DNA of 64,000 nucleotides, taken from NCBI GenBank assembly GCA_958298945.1, contig OY282610.1:51095667-51159666 (forward strand). The letters run 5' to 3'. The DNA is from Atherix ibis. Taxonomy: Eukaryota > Arthropoda > Insecta > Diptera > Athericidae. The translations under genes and the position numbers were made by a program. Positions 48,637 to 61,972 of the stretch are shown piece by piece (position 1 is the first letter of the stretch; each line of letters starts with the position of its first letter). The notes under the pieces are model-generated. The model saw nothing but the letters and a program-made list of their open reading frames with translations, ran no database searches and was not told the origin of the DNA.

Positions 48637-50440
48637 ATGAATTTTTTCTCAAAATCACCAACAAAAATTTATCCAGAAAGGATATTCTCATTCCAATCGA
48701 GAAAATATGTATTGGAGAAGCTTTGCCTGAAAGTACGCAATGACACCATAAAAACAATTCTAAAAACCTTAATTTGTATACAAAAAAAAACGAATTTTAA
48801 GAAAGAAAACTATAAAATTTATGAATTTTTTCTCAAAATCACCAACAAAAATTTATCCAGAAAGGATATTCTCATTCCAATCGAGAAAATATATATTGGA
48901 GAAGCATTGCCTGAAAGTACGCAATGACACCATAAAAACAATTCTAAAAACCTTAATTTGTATACAAAAAAAAACGAATTTTAAGAAAGAAAACTATAAA
49001 TTTTATGAATTTTTTCTCAAAATCACCAACAAAAATTTATCCAGAAAGGATATTCTCATTCCAATCGAGAAAATATGTATTAGAGAAGCTTTGCCTGAAA
49101 GTACGCAATGACACCATAAAAACAATTCTAAAAACCTTAATTTGTATACAAAAAAAAACGAATTTTAGGAAAGAAAACTATAAATTTTATGAATTTTGCT
49201 CAAAATCACCAACAAAAATTTATCCAGAAAGGATATTCTTATTCCAATCGAAAAAATATGCATTGGAGAAGCTTTGCCTAAAAGTACGCAATGACACCAT
49301 AAAAACCGTTCTAAAAACCTTAATTTTTATACAAAAAAAACGAATTTTAAGAAAGAAAACCATAAATTTTATGAATTTTTTCTCAAAATCACCAACAAAA
49401 ATTTATCCAGAAATGATATTCTCATTCCAATCGAGAAAATATGCATTGGAGAAGCTTTGCCTGAAAGTACGCAATGACACCATAAAAACAATTCTAAAAA
49501 CCTTAATTTTTATACAAAAAAAATGAATTTTAAGAAAGAAAACCATAAATTTTATGAATTTTTTCTCAAAACCACCAACAAAAATTTATCCAGAAAGAAT
49601 TTTTTCATTCCAATGAGAATTATATGAATTGGAGAAGCTTTGCCTGAAAGTGCACAATCATACCCCAAACAAACATCTCCAAAAAACCACCATTTTCATA
49701 GAGAAAAACAAATTTTAAGAGAAAGTGGACTCAGTGTAATAATTGTTGCCTCCTATTTTTTGAGAAAACTGGGTGCCTGGTGTAAAAATTGGATTTTCGT
49801 GAATATTGTCACAAATTTTCGAATTTTTGTGTTTTTTTGCATATCTTTAGGTGGTCAATTTATTTTGCTTTCAGTAAATAAAAAATTTAATTTTAGGCAA
49901 TTTTTTTTTAATAGTGCTCACAAAAATTTATTCTGAAAGGATATTCCTTTTTCGATCAGGATAATATGGATCTAGAAGGCTATGTTAAAGTGTATGTAAT
50001 GAAACCATGAAACAAATTGCCATTTTTATCCAAAAAAGCAAACTTTATTTTTAAAAAAATACAGCGAACTTTAGGTATTTTTTTTTAAAACGCCTGGAAA
50101 AAATTTTCCTGTAAGGACTTTTTTAGTCCGATCAGGATAATAAGAATAATTATTAGTTTCACATATGTATGCGCATTAACATCATTAAACAAATTTTCGA
50201 AAAAATTTCCTTTTTCATAGAAAAATAGAAATTTAAAAAAAAATTTAATGATCTTTTGGCAAATTTTTCTCAAAACTCCCACCGAAATTTATCGTGACAT
50301 GTCATTTTCCTTCCGATCATTATATTAAGAGTCATAGAAGGTTTGCCTGAAAGTGTGCAATGACACCACAAAATAAATTCTAAAAAACCTTAATTTTTAT
50401 ACAAAAAAAACGAATTTAAATAAAGAAAACAATTAATTTT
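48637..50440. repeat. HOR 32, k = 5, partner of HOR 30
   Basis: A monomers start near 48637, 48821, 49005, 49189 and 49371. It matches the HOR at 45577 at an offset of about 3060 (TATAAAATTTATG, ATATATTGG, GAAGCATTGCC, GAATTTTGCTC, GTGTTTTTTTGC, CCTTCCGATC). Private: ATATTCTTATTCC in the fourth A. Confidence 0.94.
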
Positions 50441-52062
50441 ATGAATTTTTTCTCAAAATCACCAACAAAAATTTATCCAGAAAGGATATTCTCATTCCAA
50501 TCGAGAAAATATGTATTGGAGAAGCTTTGCCTGAAAGTACGCAATGACACCATAAAAACAATTCTAAAAACCTTAATTTGTATACAAAAAAAAACGAATT
50601 TTAAGAAAGAAAACTATAAATTTTATGAATTTTTTCTCAAAATCACCAACAAAAATTTATCCAGAAAGGATATTCTCATTCCAATCGAGAAAATATGTAT
50701 TGGAGAAGCATTGCCTGAAAGTACGCAATGACACCATAAAAACAATTCTAAAAACCTTAATTTGTATACAAAAAAAAACGAATTTTAAGAAAGAAAACTA
50801 TAAATTTTATGAATTTTTTCTCAAAATCACCAACAAAAATTTATCCAGAAAGGATATTCTCATTCCAATCGAGAAAATATGTATTAGAGAAGTTTTGCCT
50901 AAAAGTACGCAATGACACCATAAAAACAATTCTAAAAACCTTAATTTGTATACAAAAAAAAACGAATTTTAGGAAAGAAAACTATAAATTTTATGAATTT
51001 TTTCTCAAAATCACCAACAAAAATTTATCCAGAAAGGATATTCTCATTCCAATCGAAAAAATATGCATTGGAAAAGCTTTGCCTAAAAGTACGCAATGAC
51101 ACCATAAAAACAATTCTAAAAACCTTAATTTTTATACAAAAAAAATGAATTTTAAGAAAGAAAACCATAATTTTATGAATTTTTTCTCAAAACCACCAAC
51201 AAAAATTTATCCAGAAAGAATTTTTTCATTCCAATGAGAATTATATGAATTGGAGAAGCTTTGCCTGAAAGTGCACAATCATACCTTAAACAAACATCTC
51301 CAAAAAACCACCATTTTCATAGAGAAAAACAAATTTTAAGAGAAAGTGGACTCAGTGTAATAATTGTTGCCTCCTATTTTTTGAGAAAACTGGGTGCCTG
51401 GTGTAAAAATTGGATTTTCGTGAATATTGTCACAAATTTTCGAATTTTTGTGGTTTTTTGCATATCTTTAGGTGGTAAATTTATTTTTCTTTCAGTAAAT
51501 AAAAAATTTCATTTTAGGCAATTTTTTTTTAATAGTGCTCACAAAAATTTATTCTGAAAGGATATTCCTTTTTCGATCAGGATAATATGGATCTAGAAGG
51601 CTATGTTAAAGTGTATGTAATGAAACCATGAAACAAATTGCCATTTTTATCCAAAAAAGCAAACTTTATTTTTAAAAAAATACAGCGAACTTTAGGTATT
51701 TTTTTTTAAAACGCCTGGAAAAAATTTTCCTGTAAGGACTTTTTTAGTCCGATCAGGATAATAAGAATAATTATTAGTTTCACATATGTATGCGCATTAA
51801 CATCATTAAACAAATTTTCGAAAAAATTTCCTTTTTCATAGAAAAATAGAAATTTAAAAAAAAATTTAATGATCTTTTGGCAAATTTTTCTCAAAACTCC
51901 CACCGAAATTTATCGTGACATGTCATTTTCCTTTCAATCATTATATTAAGAGTCATAGAAGGTTTGCCTGAAAGTGTGCAATGACACCACAAAATAAATT
52001 CTAAAAAACCTTAATTTTTATACAAAAAAAAACGAATTTTAATAAAGAAAACAATTAATTTT
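50441..52062. repeat. HOR 33, k = 4
   Basis: A monomers start near 50441, 50625, 50809 and 50993. The second has GAAGCATTGCC, linking it to the preceding 3.06 kb copies. B is preceded by CCATAATTTTATG (bases lost). C is unusually changed: ATACCTTAAAC, GGTGGTAAATTTATTTTTC and TTTCATTTTAGG. F has CCTTTCAATC. Confidence 0.94.
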
Positions 52063-53684
52063 ATGAATTTTTTCTCAAAATCACCAACAAAAATTTATCC
52101 AGAAAGGATATTCTCATTCCAATCGAGAAAATATGTATTGGAGAAGCTTTGCCTGAAAGTACGCAATGACACCATAAAAACAATTCTAAAAACCTTAATT
52201 TGTATACAAAAAAAAACTAATTTTAAGAAAGAAAACTATAAATTTTATGAATTTTTTCTCAAAATCACCAACAAAAATTTATCCAGAAAGGATATTCTCA
52301 TTCCAATCGAGAAAATATGTATTGGAGAAGCTCTGCCTGAAAGTACGCAATGACACCTTAAAAACAATTCTAAAAACCTTAATTTGTATACAAAAAAAAA
52401 ACGAATTTTAGGAAAGAAAACTATAAATTTTATGAATTTTTTCTCAAAATCACCAACAAAAATTTATCCAGAAAGGATATTCTAATTTCAATCAAGAAAA
52501 TATGCATTGGAGAAGCTTTGGCTAAAAATACGCAATGATACCATAAAAACAATTCTAAAAACCTTAATTTTTATACAAAAAAAATGAATTTTAAGAAAGA
52601 AAACCATAAATTTTATGAATTTTTTCTCAAAATCACCAACAAAAATTTATCCAGAAATGATATTCTCATTCCAATCGAGAAAATATGCATTGGAGAAGCT
52701 TTGCCTGAAAGTACGCAATGACACCATAAAAACAATTCTAAAAACCTTAATTTTTATACAAAAAAAATGAATTTTAAGAAAGAAAACCATAAATTTTATG
52801 AATTTTTTCTCAAAACCACCAACAAAAATTTATCCAGAAAGAATTTTCTCATTCCAATGAGAATAATATGAATTGGAGAAGCTTTGCCTGAAAGTGCACA
52901 ATCATACCCCAAACAAACATCTCCAAAAAACCACCATTTTCATAGAGAAAAACAAATTTTAAGAGAAAGTGGACTCAGTGTAATAATTGTTGCCTCCTAT
53001 TTTTTGAGAAAACTGGGTGCCTGGTGTAAAAATTGGATTTTCGTGAATATTGTCACAAATTTTCGAATTTTTGTGGTTTTTTGCATATCTTTAGGTGGTC
53101 AATTTATTTTGCTTTCAGTATATAAAAAATTTAATTTTAGGCAATTTTTTTTTAATAGTGCTCACAAAAATTTATTCTGAAAGGATATTCCTTTTTCGAT
53201 CAGGATAATATGGATCTAGAAGGCTATGTTAAAGTGTATGTAATGAAACCATGAAACAAATTGCCATTTTTATCCAAAAAAGCAAACTTTATTTTTAAAA
53301 AAATACAGCGAACTTTAGGTATTTTTTTTTAAAACGCCTGGAAAAAATTTTCCTGTAAGGACTTTTTTAGTCCGATCAGGATAATAAGAATAATTATTAG
53401 TTTCACATATGTATGCGCATTAACATCATTAAACAAATTTTCGAAAAAATTTCCTTTTTCATAGAAAAATAGAAATTTTAAAAAAAATTTAATGATCTTT
53501 TGGCAAATTTTTCTCAAAACTCCCACCGAAATTTATCGTGACATGTCATTTTCCTTCCAATCATTATATTAAGAGTCATAAAAGGTTTGCCTGAAAGTGT
53601 GCAATGACACCACAAAATAAATTCTAAAAAACCTTAATTTTTATACAAAAAAAACGAATTTTAATAATGAAAACAATTAATTTT
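52063..53684. repeat. HOR 34, k = 4
   Basis: A monomers start near 52063, 52247, 52431 and 52614. The third is the most diverged A seen here (TTCTAATTTCAATCAAG, TTTGGCTAAAAATACGC, AATGATACC) and resembles a precursor of the subfamily that spreads after 58.7 kb. C has CAGTATATAAAA. E has AAATTTTAAAAAAAATTT and F has TCATAAAAGG. Confidence 0.94.
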
Positions 53685-55674
53685 ATGAATTTTTTCTCAA
53701 AATCACCAACAAAAATTTATCCAGAAAGGATATTCTCATTCCAATCGAGAAAATATGTATTGGAGAAGCTTTGCCTGAAAGTACGCAATGACACCATAAA
53801 AACAATTCTAAAAACCTTAATTTGTATACAAAAAAAAACGAATTTTAAGAAAGAAAACTATAAATTTTATGAATTTTTTCTCAAAATCACCAACAAAAAT
53901 TTATCCAGAAAGGATATTCTCATTCCAATCGAGAAAATATGTATTGGAGAAGCTTTGCCTGAAAGTACGCAATGACACCATAAAAACAATTCTAAAAACC
54001 TTAATTTGTATACAAAAAAAAACGAATTTTAGGAAAGAAAACTATAAATTTTATGAATTTTTTCTCAAAATCACCAACAAAAATTTATCCAGAAAGAATA
54101 TTCTAATTTCAATCGAGAAAATATGCATTGGAGAAGCTTTGCCTAAAAGTACGCAATGACACCATAAAAACCGTTCTAAAAACCTTAATTTTTATACAAA
54201 AAAAACTAATTTTAAGAAAGAAAACCATAAATTTTATGAATTTTTTCTCAAAATCACCAACAAAATTTATCCAGAAATGATATTCTCATTCCAATCGAGA
54301 AAATATGCATTGGAGAAGCTTTGCCTGAAAGTACGCAATGACACCATAAAAACCGTTCTAAAAACCTTAATTTTTATACAAAAAAAACGAATTTTAATAA
54401 AGAAAACAATTAATTTTATGAATTTTTTCTCAAAATCACCAACAAAAATTTATCCAGAAAGGATATTCTCATTCCAATCGAGAAAATATGCATCGGAGAA
54501 GCTTTGCCTAAAAGTACGCAATGACACCATAAAAACAATTCTAAAAACCTTAATTTTTATACAAAAAAAAACGAATTTTAAGAAAGAAAACCATAAATTC
54601 TATGAATTTTTTCTCAAAATCACCAACAAAAATTTATCCAGAAATGATATTCTCATTCCAATCGAGAAAATATGCATTGGAGAAGCTTTGCCTGAAAGTA
54701 CGCAATGACACCATAAAAACAATTCTAAAAACCTTAATTTTTATACAAAAAAAAAAATGAATTTTAAGAAAGAAAACCATAAATTTGATGAATTTTTTCT
54801 CAAAACCACCAACAAAAATTTATCCAGAAAGAATTTTCTCATTTCAATGAGAATAATATGAATCGGAGAAGCTTTGCCTGAAAGTGCACAATCATACCCC
54901 AAACAAACATCTCCAAAAAACCACCATTTTCATAGAGAAAAACAAATTTTAAGAGAAAGTGGACTCAGTGTAATAATTGTTGCCTCCTATTTTTTGAGAA
55001 AACTGGGTGCCTGGTGTAAAAATTGGATTTTCGTGAATATTGTCACAAATTTTCGAATTTTTGTGGTTTTTTGCATATCTTTAGGTGGTCAATTTATTTT
55101 GCTTTCAGTAAATAAAAAATTTAATTTTAGGCAATTTTTTTTTAATAGTGCTCACAAAAATTTATTCTGAAAGGATATTCCTTTTTCGATCAGGATAATA
55201 TGGATCTAGAAGGCTATGTTAAAGTATATGTAATGAAACCATGAAACAAATTGCCATTTTTATCCAAAAAAGCAAACTTTATTTTTAAAAAAATACAGCG
55301 AACTTTAGGTATTTTTTTTTAAAACGCCTGGAAAAAATTTTCCTGTAAGGACTTTTTTAGTCCGATCAGGATAATAAGAATAATTATTAGTTTCACATAT
55401 GTATGCGCATTAACATCATTAAACAAATTTTCGAAAAAATTTCCTTTTTCATAGAAAAATAGAAATTTAAAAAAAAATTTAATGATCTTTTGGCAAATTT
55501 TTCTCAAAACTCCCACCGAAATTTATCGTGACATGTCATTTTCCTTCCAATCATTATATTAAGAGTCATAGAAGGTTTGCCTGAAAGTGTGCAATGACAC
55601 CACAAAATAAATTCTAAAAAACCTTAATTTTTATACAAAAAAAACGAATTTTAATAAAGAAAACAATTAATTTT
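53685..55674. repeat. HOR 35, k = 6, longest in the window
   Basis: A monomers start near 53685, 53869, 54053, 54236, 54418 and 54602. The preceding F tail has AATAATGAAAAC. The third A has AAAGAATATTCTAATTTC, the fourth lost one base (ACAAAATTTATCC), the fifth has GCATCGGAG. An F-type tail lies at about 54396-54416. B has TTTGATGAA and AATCGGAG, as in HORs 12 and 17. Confidence 0.94.
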
Positions 55675-57293
55675 ATGAATTTTTTCTCAAAATCACCAAC
55701 AAAAATTTATCCAGAAAGGATATTCTCATTCCAATCGAGAAAATATGTATTGGAGAAGCTTTGCCTGAAAGTACGCAATGACACCATAAAAACAATTCTA
55801 AAAACCTTAATTTGTATACAAAAAAAACGAATTTTAAGAAAGAAAACTATAAATTTTATGAATTTTTTCTCAAAATCACCAACAAAAATTTATCCAGAAA
55901 GGATATTCTCATTCCAATCGAGAAAATATGTATTGGAGAAGCTTTGCCTGAAAGTACGCAATGACACCATAAAAACAATTCTAAAAACCTTAATTTGTAT
56001 ACAAAAAAAAACGAATTTTAGGAAAGAAAACTATAAATTTTATGAATTTTTTCTCAAAATCACCAACAAAAATTTATCCAGAAAGAATATTCTAATTTCA
56101 ATCGAGAAAATATGCATTGGAGAAGCTTTGCCTAAAAGTACGCAATGACACCATAAAAACCGTTCTAAAAACCTTAATTTTTATACAAAAAAAACGAATT
56201 TTAAGAAAGAAAACCATAAATTTTATGAATTTTTTCTCAAAATCACCAACAAAAATTTATCCAGAAATGATATTCTCATTCCAATCGAGAAAATATGCAT
56301 TGGAGAAGCTTTGCCTGAAAGTACGCAATGACACCATAAAAACAATTCTAAAAACCTTAATTTTTATACAAAAAAAATGAATTTTAAGAAAGAAAACCAT
56401 AAATTTTATGAATTTTTTCTCAAAACCACCAACAAAAATTTATCCAGAAAGAATTTTCTCATTCCAATGAGAATAATATGAATTGGAGAAGCTTTGCCTG
56501 AAAGTGCACAATCATACCCCAAACAAACATCTCCAAAAAACCACCATTTTCATAGAGAAAAACAAATTTTAAGAGAAAGTGGACTCAGTGTAATAATTGT
56601 TGCCTCCTATTTTTTGAGAAAACTGGGTGCCTGGTGTAAAAATTGGATTTTCGTGAATATTGTCACAAATTTTCGAATTTTTGTGGTTTTTTGCATAATT
56701 TTAGGTGGTCAATTTATTTTGCTTTCAGTAAATAAAAAATTTAATTTTAGGCAATTTTTTTTAATAGTGCTCACAAAAATTTATTCTGAAAGGATATTCC
56801 TTTTTCGATCAGGATAATATGGATCTAGAAGGCTATGTTAAAGTGTATGTAATGAAACCATGAAACAAATTGCCATTTTTATCCAAAAAAGCAAACTTTA
56901 TTTTTAAAAAAATACAGCGAACTTTAGGTATTTTTTTTTAAAACGCCTGGAAAAAATTTTCCTGTAAGGACTTTTTTAGTCCGATCAGGATAATAAGAAT
57001 AATTATTAGTTTCACATATGTATGCGCATTAACATCATTAAACAAATTTTCGAAAAAATTTCCTTTTTCATAGAAAAATAGAAATTTAAAAAAAAATTTA
57101 ATGATCTTTTGGCAAATTTTTCTCAAAACTCCCACCGAAATTTATCGTGACATGTCATTTTCCTTCCAATCATTATATTAAGAGTCATAGAAGGTTTGCC
57201 TGAAAGTGTGCAATGACACCACAAAATAAATTCTGAAAAACCTTAATTTTTATACAAAAAAAACGAATTTTAATAAAGAAAACAATTAATTTT
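55675..57293. repeat. HOR 36, k = 4
   Basis: A monomers start near 55675, 55858, 56042 and 56225. The third has AAAGAATATTCTAATTTC, shared with HOR 35. C has GCATAATTTTAGG. D has the 8-T run. F has AAATTCTGAAAAACC. Confidence 0.94.
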
Positions 57294-58735
57294 ATGAATT
57301 TTTTCTCAAAATCACCAACAAAAATTTATCCAGAAAGAATATTCTCATTCTAATCGAAAAAATATGTATTGGAGAAGCTTTGCCTGAAAGTACGCAATGA
57401 CACCATAAAAACAATTCTAAAAACCTTAATTTGTATACAAAAAAAACGAATTTTAAGAAAGAAAACTATAAATTTTATGAATTTTTTCTCAAAATCACCA
57501 ACAAAAATTTATCCAGAAAGGATATTCTCATTCCAATCGAAAAAATATGTATTGGAGAAGCTTTGCCTGAAAGTACGCAATGACACCATAAAAACAATTC
57601 TAAAAACCTTAATTTGTATACAAAAAAAAACGAATTTTAGGAAAGAAAACTATAAATTTTATGAATTTTTTCTCAAAATCACCAACAAAAATTTATCCAG
57701 AAAGGATATTCTCATTCCAATCGAGAAAATATGCATTGGAGAAGCTTTGCCTAAAAGTACGCAATGACACCATAAAAACCGTTCTAAAACCCTTAATTTT
57801 TATACAAAAAAAACGAATTTTAATAAAGAAAACAATTAATTTTATGAATTTTTTCTCAAAATCACCAACAAAAATTTATCCAGAAAGAATTTTCTCATTC
57901 CAATGAGAATAATATGAATTGGAGAAGCTTTGCCTGAAAGTGCACAATCATACCCCAAACAAACATCTCCAAAAAACCACCATTTTCATAGAAAAAAACA
58001 AATTTTAAGAGAAAGTGGACTCAGTGTAATAATTGTTGCCTCCTATTTTTTGAGAAAACTGGGTGCCTGGTGTAAAAATTGGATTTTCGTGAATATTGTC
58101 ACAAATTTTCGAATTTTTGTGGTTTTTTGCATATCTTTAGGTGGTCAATTTATTTTGCTTTCAGTAAATAAAAAATTTAATTTTAGGCAATTTTTTTTTA
58201 ATAGTGCTCACAAAAATTTATTCTGAAAGGATATTCCTTTTTCGATCAGGATAATATGGATCTAGAAGGCTATGTTAAAGTGTATGTAATGAAACCATGA
58301 AACAAATTGCCATTTTTATCCAAAAAAGCAAACTTTATTTTTAAAAAAATACAGCGAACTTTAGGTATTTTTTTTTAAAACGCCTGGAAAAAATTTTCCT
58401 GTAAGGACTTTTTTAGTCCGATCAGGATAATAAGAATAATTATTAGTTTCACATATGTATGTATGCACATTAACATCATTAAACAAATTTTCGAAAAAAT
58501 TTCCTTTTTCATAGAAAAATAGAAATTTAAAAAAAAATTTAATGATCTTTTGGCAAATTTTTCTCAAAACTCCCACCGAAATTTATCGTGACATGTCATT
58601 TTCCTTCCAATCATTATATTAAGAGTCATAGAAGGTTTGCCTGAAAGTGTGCAATGACACCACAAAATAAATTCTAAAAAACCTTAATTTTTATACAAAA
58701 AAAAACGAATTTTAATAAAGAAAACAATAAATTTT
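57294..58735. repeat. HOR 37, k = 3, B with A-type left end
   Basis: A monomers start near 57294, 57478 and 57661. The first has AAAGAATATTCTCATTCTAATCG, found again only in the HOR at 60171. B (57844) follows an F-type tail and begins with the A-type AAAATCACC before switching at AAAGAATTTTC. E has ATGTATGTATGCACATT (about 58452), as in HOR 24. Its F ends AACAATAAATTTTATG, a new tail form used downstream. Confidence 0.94.
57815..57890. other. F-type tail joined to a B with A-type start
   Basis: AATAAAGAAAACAATTAATTTT is followed by AAAATCACC and then AAAGAATTTTC. The usual last A with AAATGATATTC is missing, so this A block was shortened by exchange close to B. Confidence 0.75.
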
Positions 58736-60170
58736 ATGAATTTTTTCTCAAAATCACCAACAAAAATTTATCCAGAAAGGAAATTCTCATTTCAATCAAG
58801 AAAATATGCATTGGAGAAGCTTTGCCTGAAAGTACGCAATGACACCATAAAAACAATTCTAAAAACCTTAATTTTTATACAAAAAAAATGAATTTTAAGA
58901 AAGAAAACCATAAATTTTATGAATTTTTTCTCAAAATCACCAACAAAAATTTATCCAGAAAGGAAATTCTCATTTCAATCAAGAAAATATGCATTGGAGA
59001 AGCTTTGCCTGAAAGTACGCAATGACACCATAAAAACCGTTCTAAAAACCTTAATTTTTATACAAAAAAAACGAATTTTAAGAAAGAAAACCATAAATTT
59101 TATGAATTTTTTCTCAAAATCACCAACAAAAATTTATCCAGAAATGATATTCTCATTCCAATCGAGAAAATATGCATTGGAGAAGCTTTGCCTGAAAGTA
59201 CGCAATGACACCATAAAAACAATTCTAAAAACCTTAATTTTTATACAAAAAAAATGAATTTTAAGAAAGAAAACCATAAATTTTATGAATTTTTTCTCAA
59301 AACCACCAACAAAAATTTATCCAGAAAGAATTTTCTCATTCCAATGAGAATAATATGAATTGGAGAAGCTTTGCCTGAAAGTGCACAATCATACCCCAAA
59401 CAAACATCTCCAAAAAACCACCATTTTCATAGAGAAAAACAAATTTTAAGAGAAAGTGGACTCAGTGTAATAATTGTTGCCTCCTATTTTTTGAGAAAAC
59501 TGGGTGCCTGGTGTAAAAATTGGATTTTCGTGAATATTGTCACAAATTTTCGAATTTTTGTGGTTTTTTGCATATCTTTAGGTGGTCAATTTATTTTGCT
59601 TTCAGTAAATAAAAAATTTAATTTTAGGCAATTTTTTTTAATAGTGCTCACAAAAATTTATTCTGAAAGGATATTCCTTTTTCGATCAGGATAATATGGA
59701 TCTAGAAGGCTATGTTAAAGTGTATGTAATGAAACCATGAAACAAATTGCCATTTTTATCCAAAAAAGCAAACTTTATTTTTAAAAAAATACAGCGAACT
59801 TTAGGTATTTTTTTTTAAAACGCCTGGAAAAAATTTTCCTGTAAGGACTTTTTTAGTCCGATCAGGATAATAAGAATAATTATTAGTTTCACATATATAT
59901 GCGCATTAACATCATTAAACAAATTTTCGAAAAAATTTCCTTTTTCATAGAAAAATAGAAATTAAAAAAAAAATTTAATGATCTTTTGGCAAATTTTTCT
60001 CAAAACTCCCACCGAAATTTATCGTGACATGTCATTTTCCTTCCAATCATTATATTAAGAGTCATAGAAGGTTTGCCTGAAAGTGTGCAATGACACCACA
60101 AAATAAATTCTAAAAAACCTTAATTTTTATACAAAAAAAACGAATTTTAATAAAGAAAACAATTAATTTT
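58736..60170. repeat. HOR 38, k = 3, first HOR of the new A subfamily
   Basis: A monomers start near 58736, 58919 and 59102. The first two carry AAAGGAAATTCTCATTTCAATCAAG, the marker of the right-end subfamily. D has the 8-T run. E has CACATATATATGCGC, which alters the ACATATGT palindrome, and AAATTAAAAA. Confidence 0.94.
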
Positions 60171-61972
60171 ATGAATTTTTTCTCAAAATCACCAACAAAA
60201 ATTTATCCAGAAAGAATATTCTCATTCTAATCGAAAAAATATGTATTGGAGAAGCTTTGCCTGAAAGTACGCAATGACACCATAAAAACAATTCTAAAAA
60301 CCTTAATTTGTATACAAAAAAAACGAATTTTAAGAAAGAAAACTATAAATTTTATGAATTTTTTCTCAAAATCACCAACAAAAATTTATCCAGAAAGGAT
60401 ATTCTCATTCCAATCAAAAAAATATGTATTGGAGAAGCTTTGCCTGAAAGTACGCAATGACACCATAAAAACAATTCTAAAAACCTTAATTTTTATACAA
60501 AAAAAACGAATTTTAATAAAGAAAACAATAAATTTTATGAATTTTTTCTCAAAATCACCAACAAAAATTTATCCAGAAAGGAAATTCTCATTTCAATCAA
60601 GAAAATATGCATTGGAGAAGCTTTGCCTGAAAGTACGCAATGACACCATAAAAACAATTCTAAAAACCTTAATTTTTATACAAAAAAAATGAATTTTAAG
60701 AAAGAAAACCATAAATTTTATGAATTTTTTCTCAAAATCACCAACAAAAATTTATCCAGAAAGGAAATTCTCATTTCAATCAAGAAAATATGCATTGGAG
60801 AAGCTTTGCCTGAAAGTACGCAATGACACCATAAAAACCGTTCTAAAAACCTTAATTTTTATACAAAAAAAAACGAATTTTAAGAAAGAAAACCATAAAT
60901 TTTATGAATTTTTTCTCAAAATCACCAACAAAAATTTATCCAGAAATGATATTCTCATTCCAATCGAGAAAATATGCATTGGAGAAGCTTTGCCTGAAAG
61001 TACGCAATGACACCATAAAAACAATTCTAAAAACCTTAATTTTTATACAAAAAAAATGAATTTTAAGAAAGAAACCCATAAATTTTATGAATTTTTTCTC
61101 AAAACCACCAACAAAAATTTATCCAGAAAGAATTTTCTCATTCCAATGAGAATAATATGAATTGGAGAAGCTTTGCCTGAAAGTGCACAATCATACCCCA
61201 AACAAACATCTCCAAAAAACCACCATTTTCATAGAGAAAAACAAATTTTAAGAGAAAGTGGACTCAGTGTAATAATTGTTGCCTCCTATTTTTTGAGAAA
61301 ACTGGGTGCCTGGTGTAAAAATTGGATTTTCGTGAATATTGTCACAAATTTTCGAATTTTTGTGGTTTTTTGCATATCTTTAGGTGGTCAATTTATTTTG
61401 CTTTCAGTAAATAAAAAATTTAATTTTAGGCAATTTTTTTTAATAGTGCTCACAAAAATTTATTCTGAAAGGATATTCCTTTTTCGATCAGGATAATATG
61501 GATCTAGAAGGCTATGTTAAAGTGTATGTAATGAAACCATGAAACAAATTGCCATTTTTATCCAAAAAAGCAAACTTTATTTTTAAAAAAATACAGCGAA
61601 CTTTAGGTATTTTTTTTTAAAACGCCTGGAAAAAATTTTCCTGTAAGGACTTTTTTAGTCCGATCAGGATAATAAGAATAATTATTAGTTTCACATATGT
61701 ATGCGCATTAACATCATTAAACAAATTTTCGAAAAAATTTCCTTTTTCATAGAAAAATAGAAATTAAAAAAAAAATTTAATGATCTTTTGGCAAATTTTT
61801 CTCAAAACTCCCACCGAAATTTATCGTGACATGTCATTTTCCTTCCAATCATTATATTAAGAGTCATAGAAGGTTTGCCTGAAAGTGTGCAATGACACCA
61901 CAAAATAAATTCTAAAAAACCTTAATTTTTATACAAAAAAAACGAATTTTAATAAAGAAAACAATAAATTTT
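60171..61972. repeat. HOR 39, k = 5, composite of HOR 37 and HOR 38 A blocks
   Basis: A monomers start near 60171, 60355, 60537, 60720 and 60903. The first two match the first two of HOR 37 (AAAGAATATTCTCATTCTAATCG). The second ends in the F tail form of HOR 37 (AATAAAGAAAACAATAAATTTT). The third and fourth carry AAAGGAAATTCTCATTTCAATCAAG, and the fifth AAATGATATTC, as in HOR 38. So k = 5 reads as 2 + 3. Confidence 0.94.
60440..60560. other. Junction between an A monomer and an F tail in HOR 39
   Basis: The second A of this HOR starts like that of HOR 37 but ends in TTTTTATACAAAAAAAACG and AATAAAGAAAACAATAAATTTT, the F tail form of HOR 37, then continues into HOR 38-type A monomers. The switch lies within the region where A and F are nearly identical. 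Confidence 0.75.

Larger units (their letters stand above)
47383..50440. repeat. 3.06 kb duplication, copy 2 (HORs 31-32, k = 2,5)
   Basis: Direct tandem partner of 44322-47382, with private differences in each copy. The following HOR (k = 4) carries GAAGCATTGCC in its second A but not the other markers, so homology fades across that HOR's A block. Confidence 0.92.
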
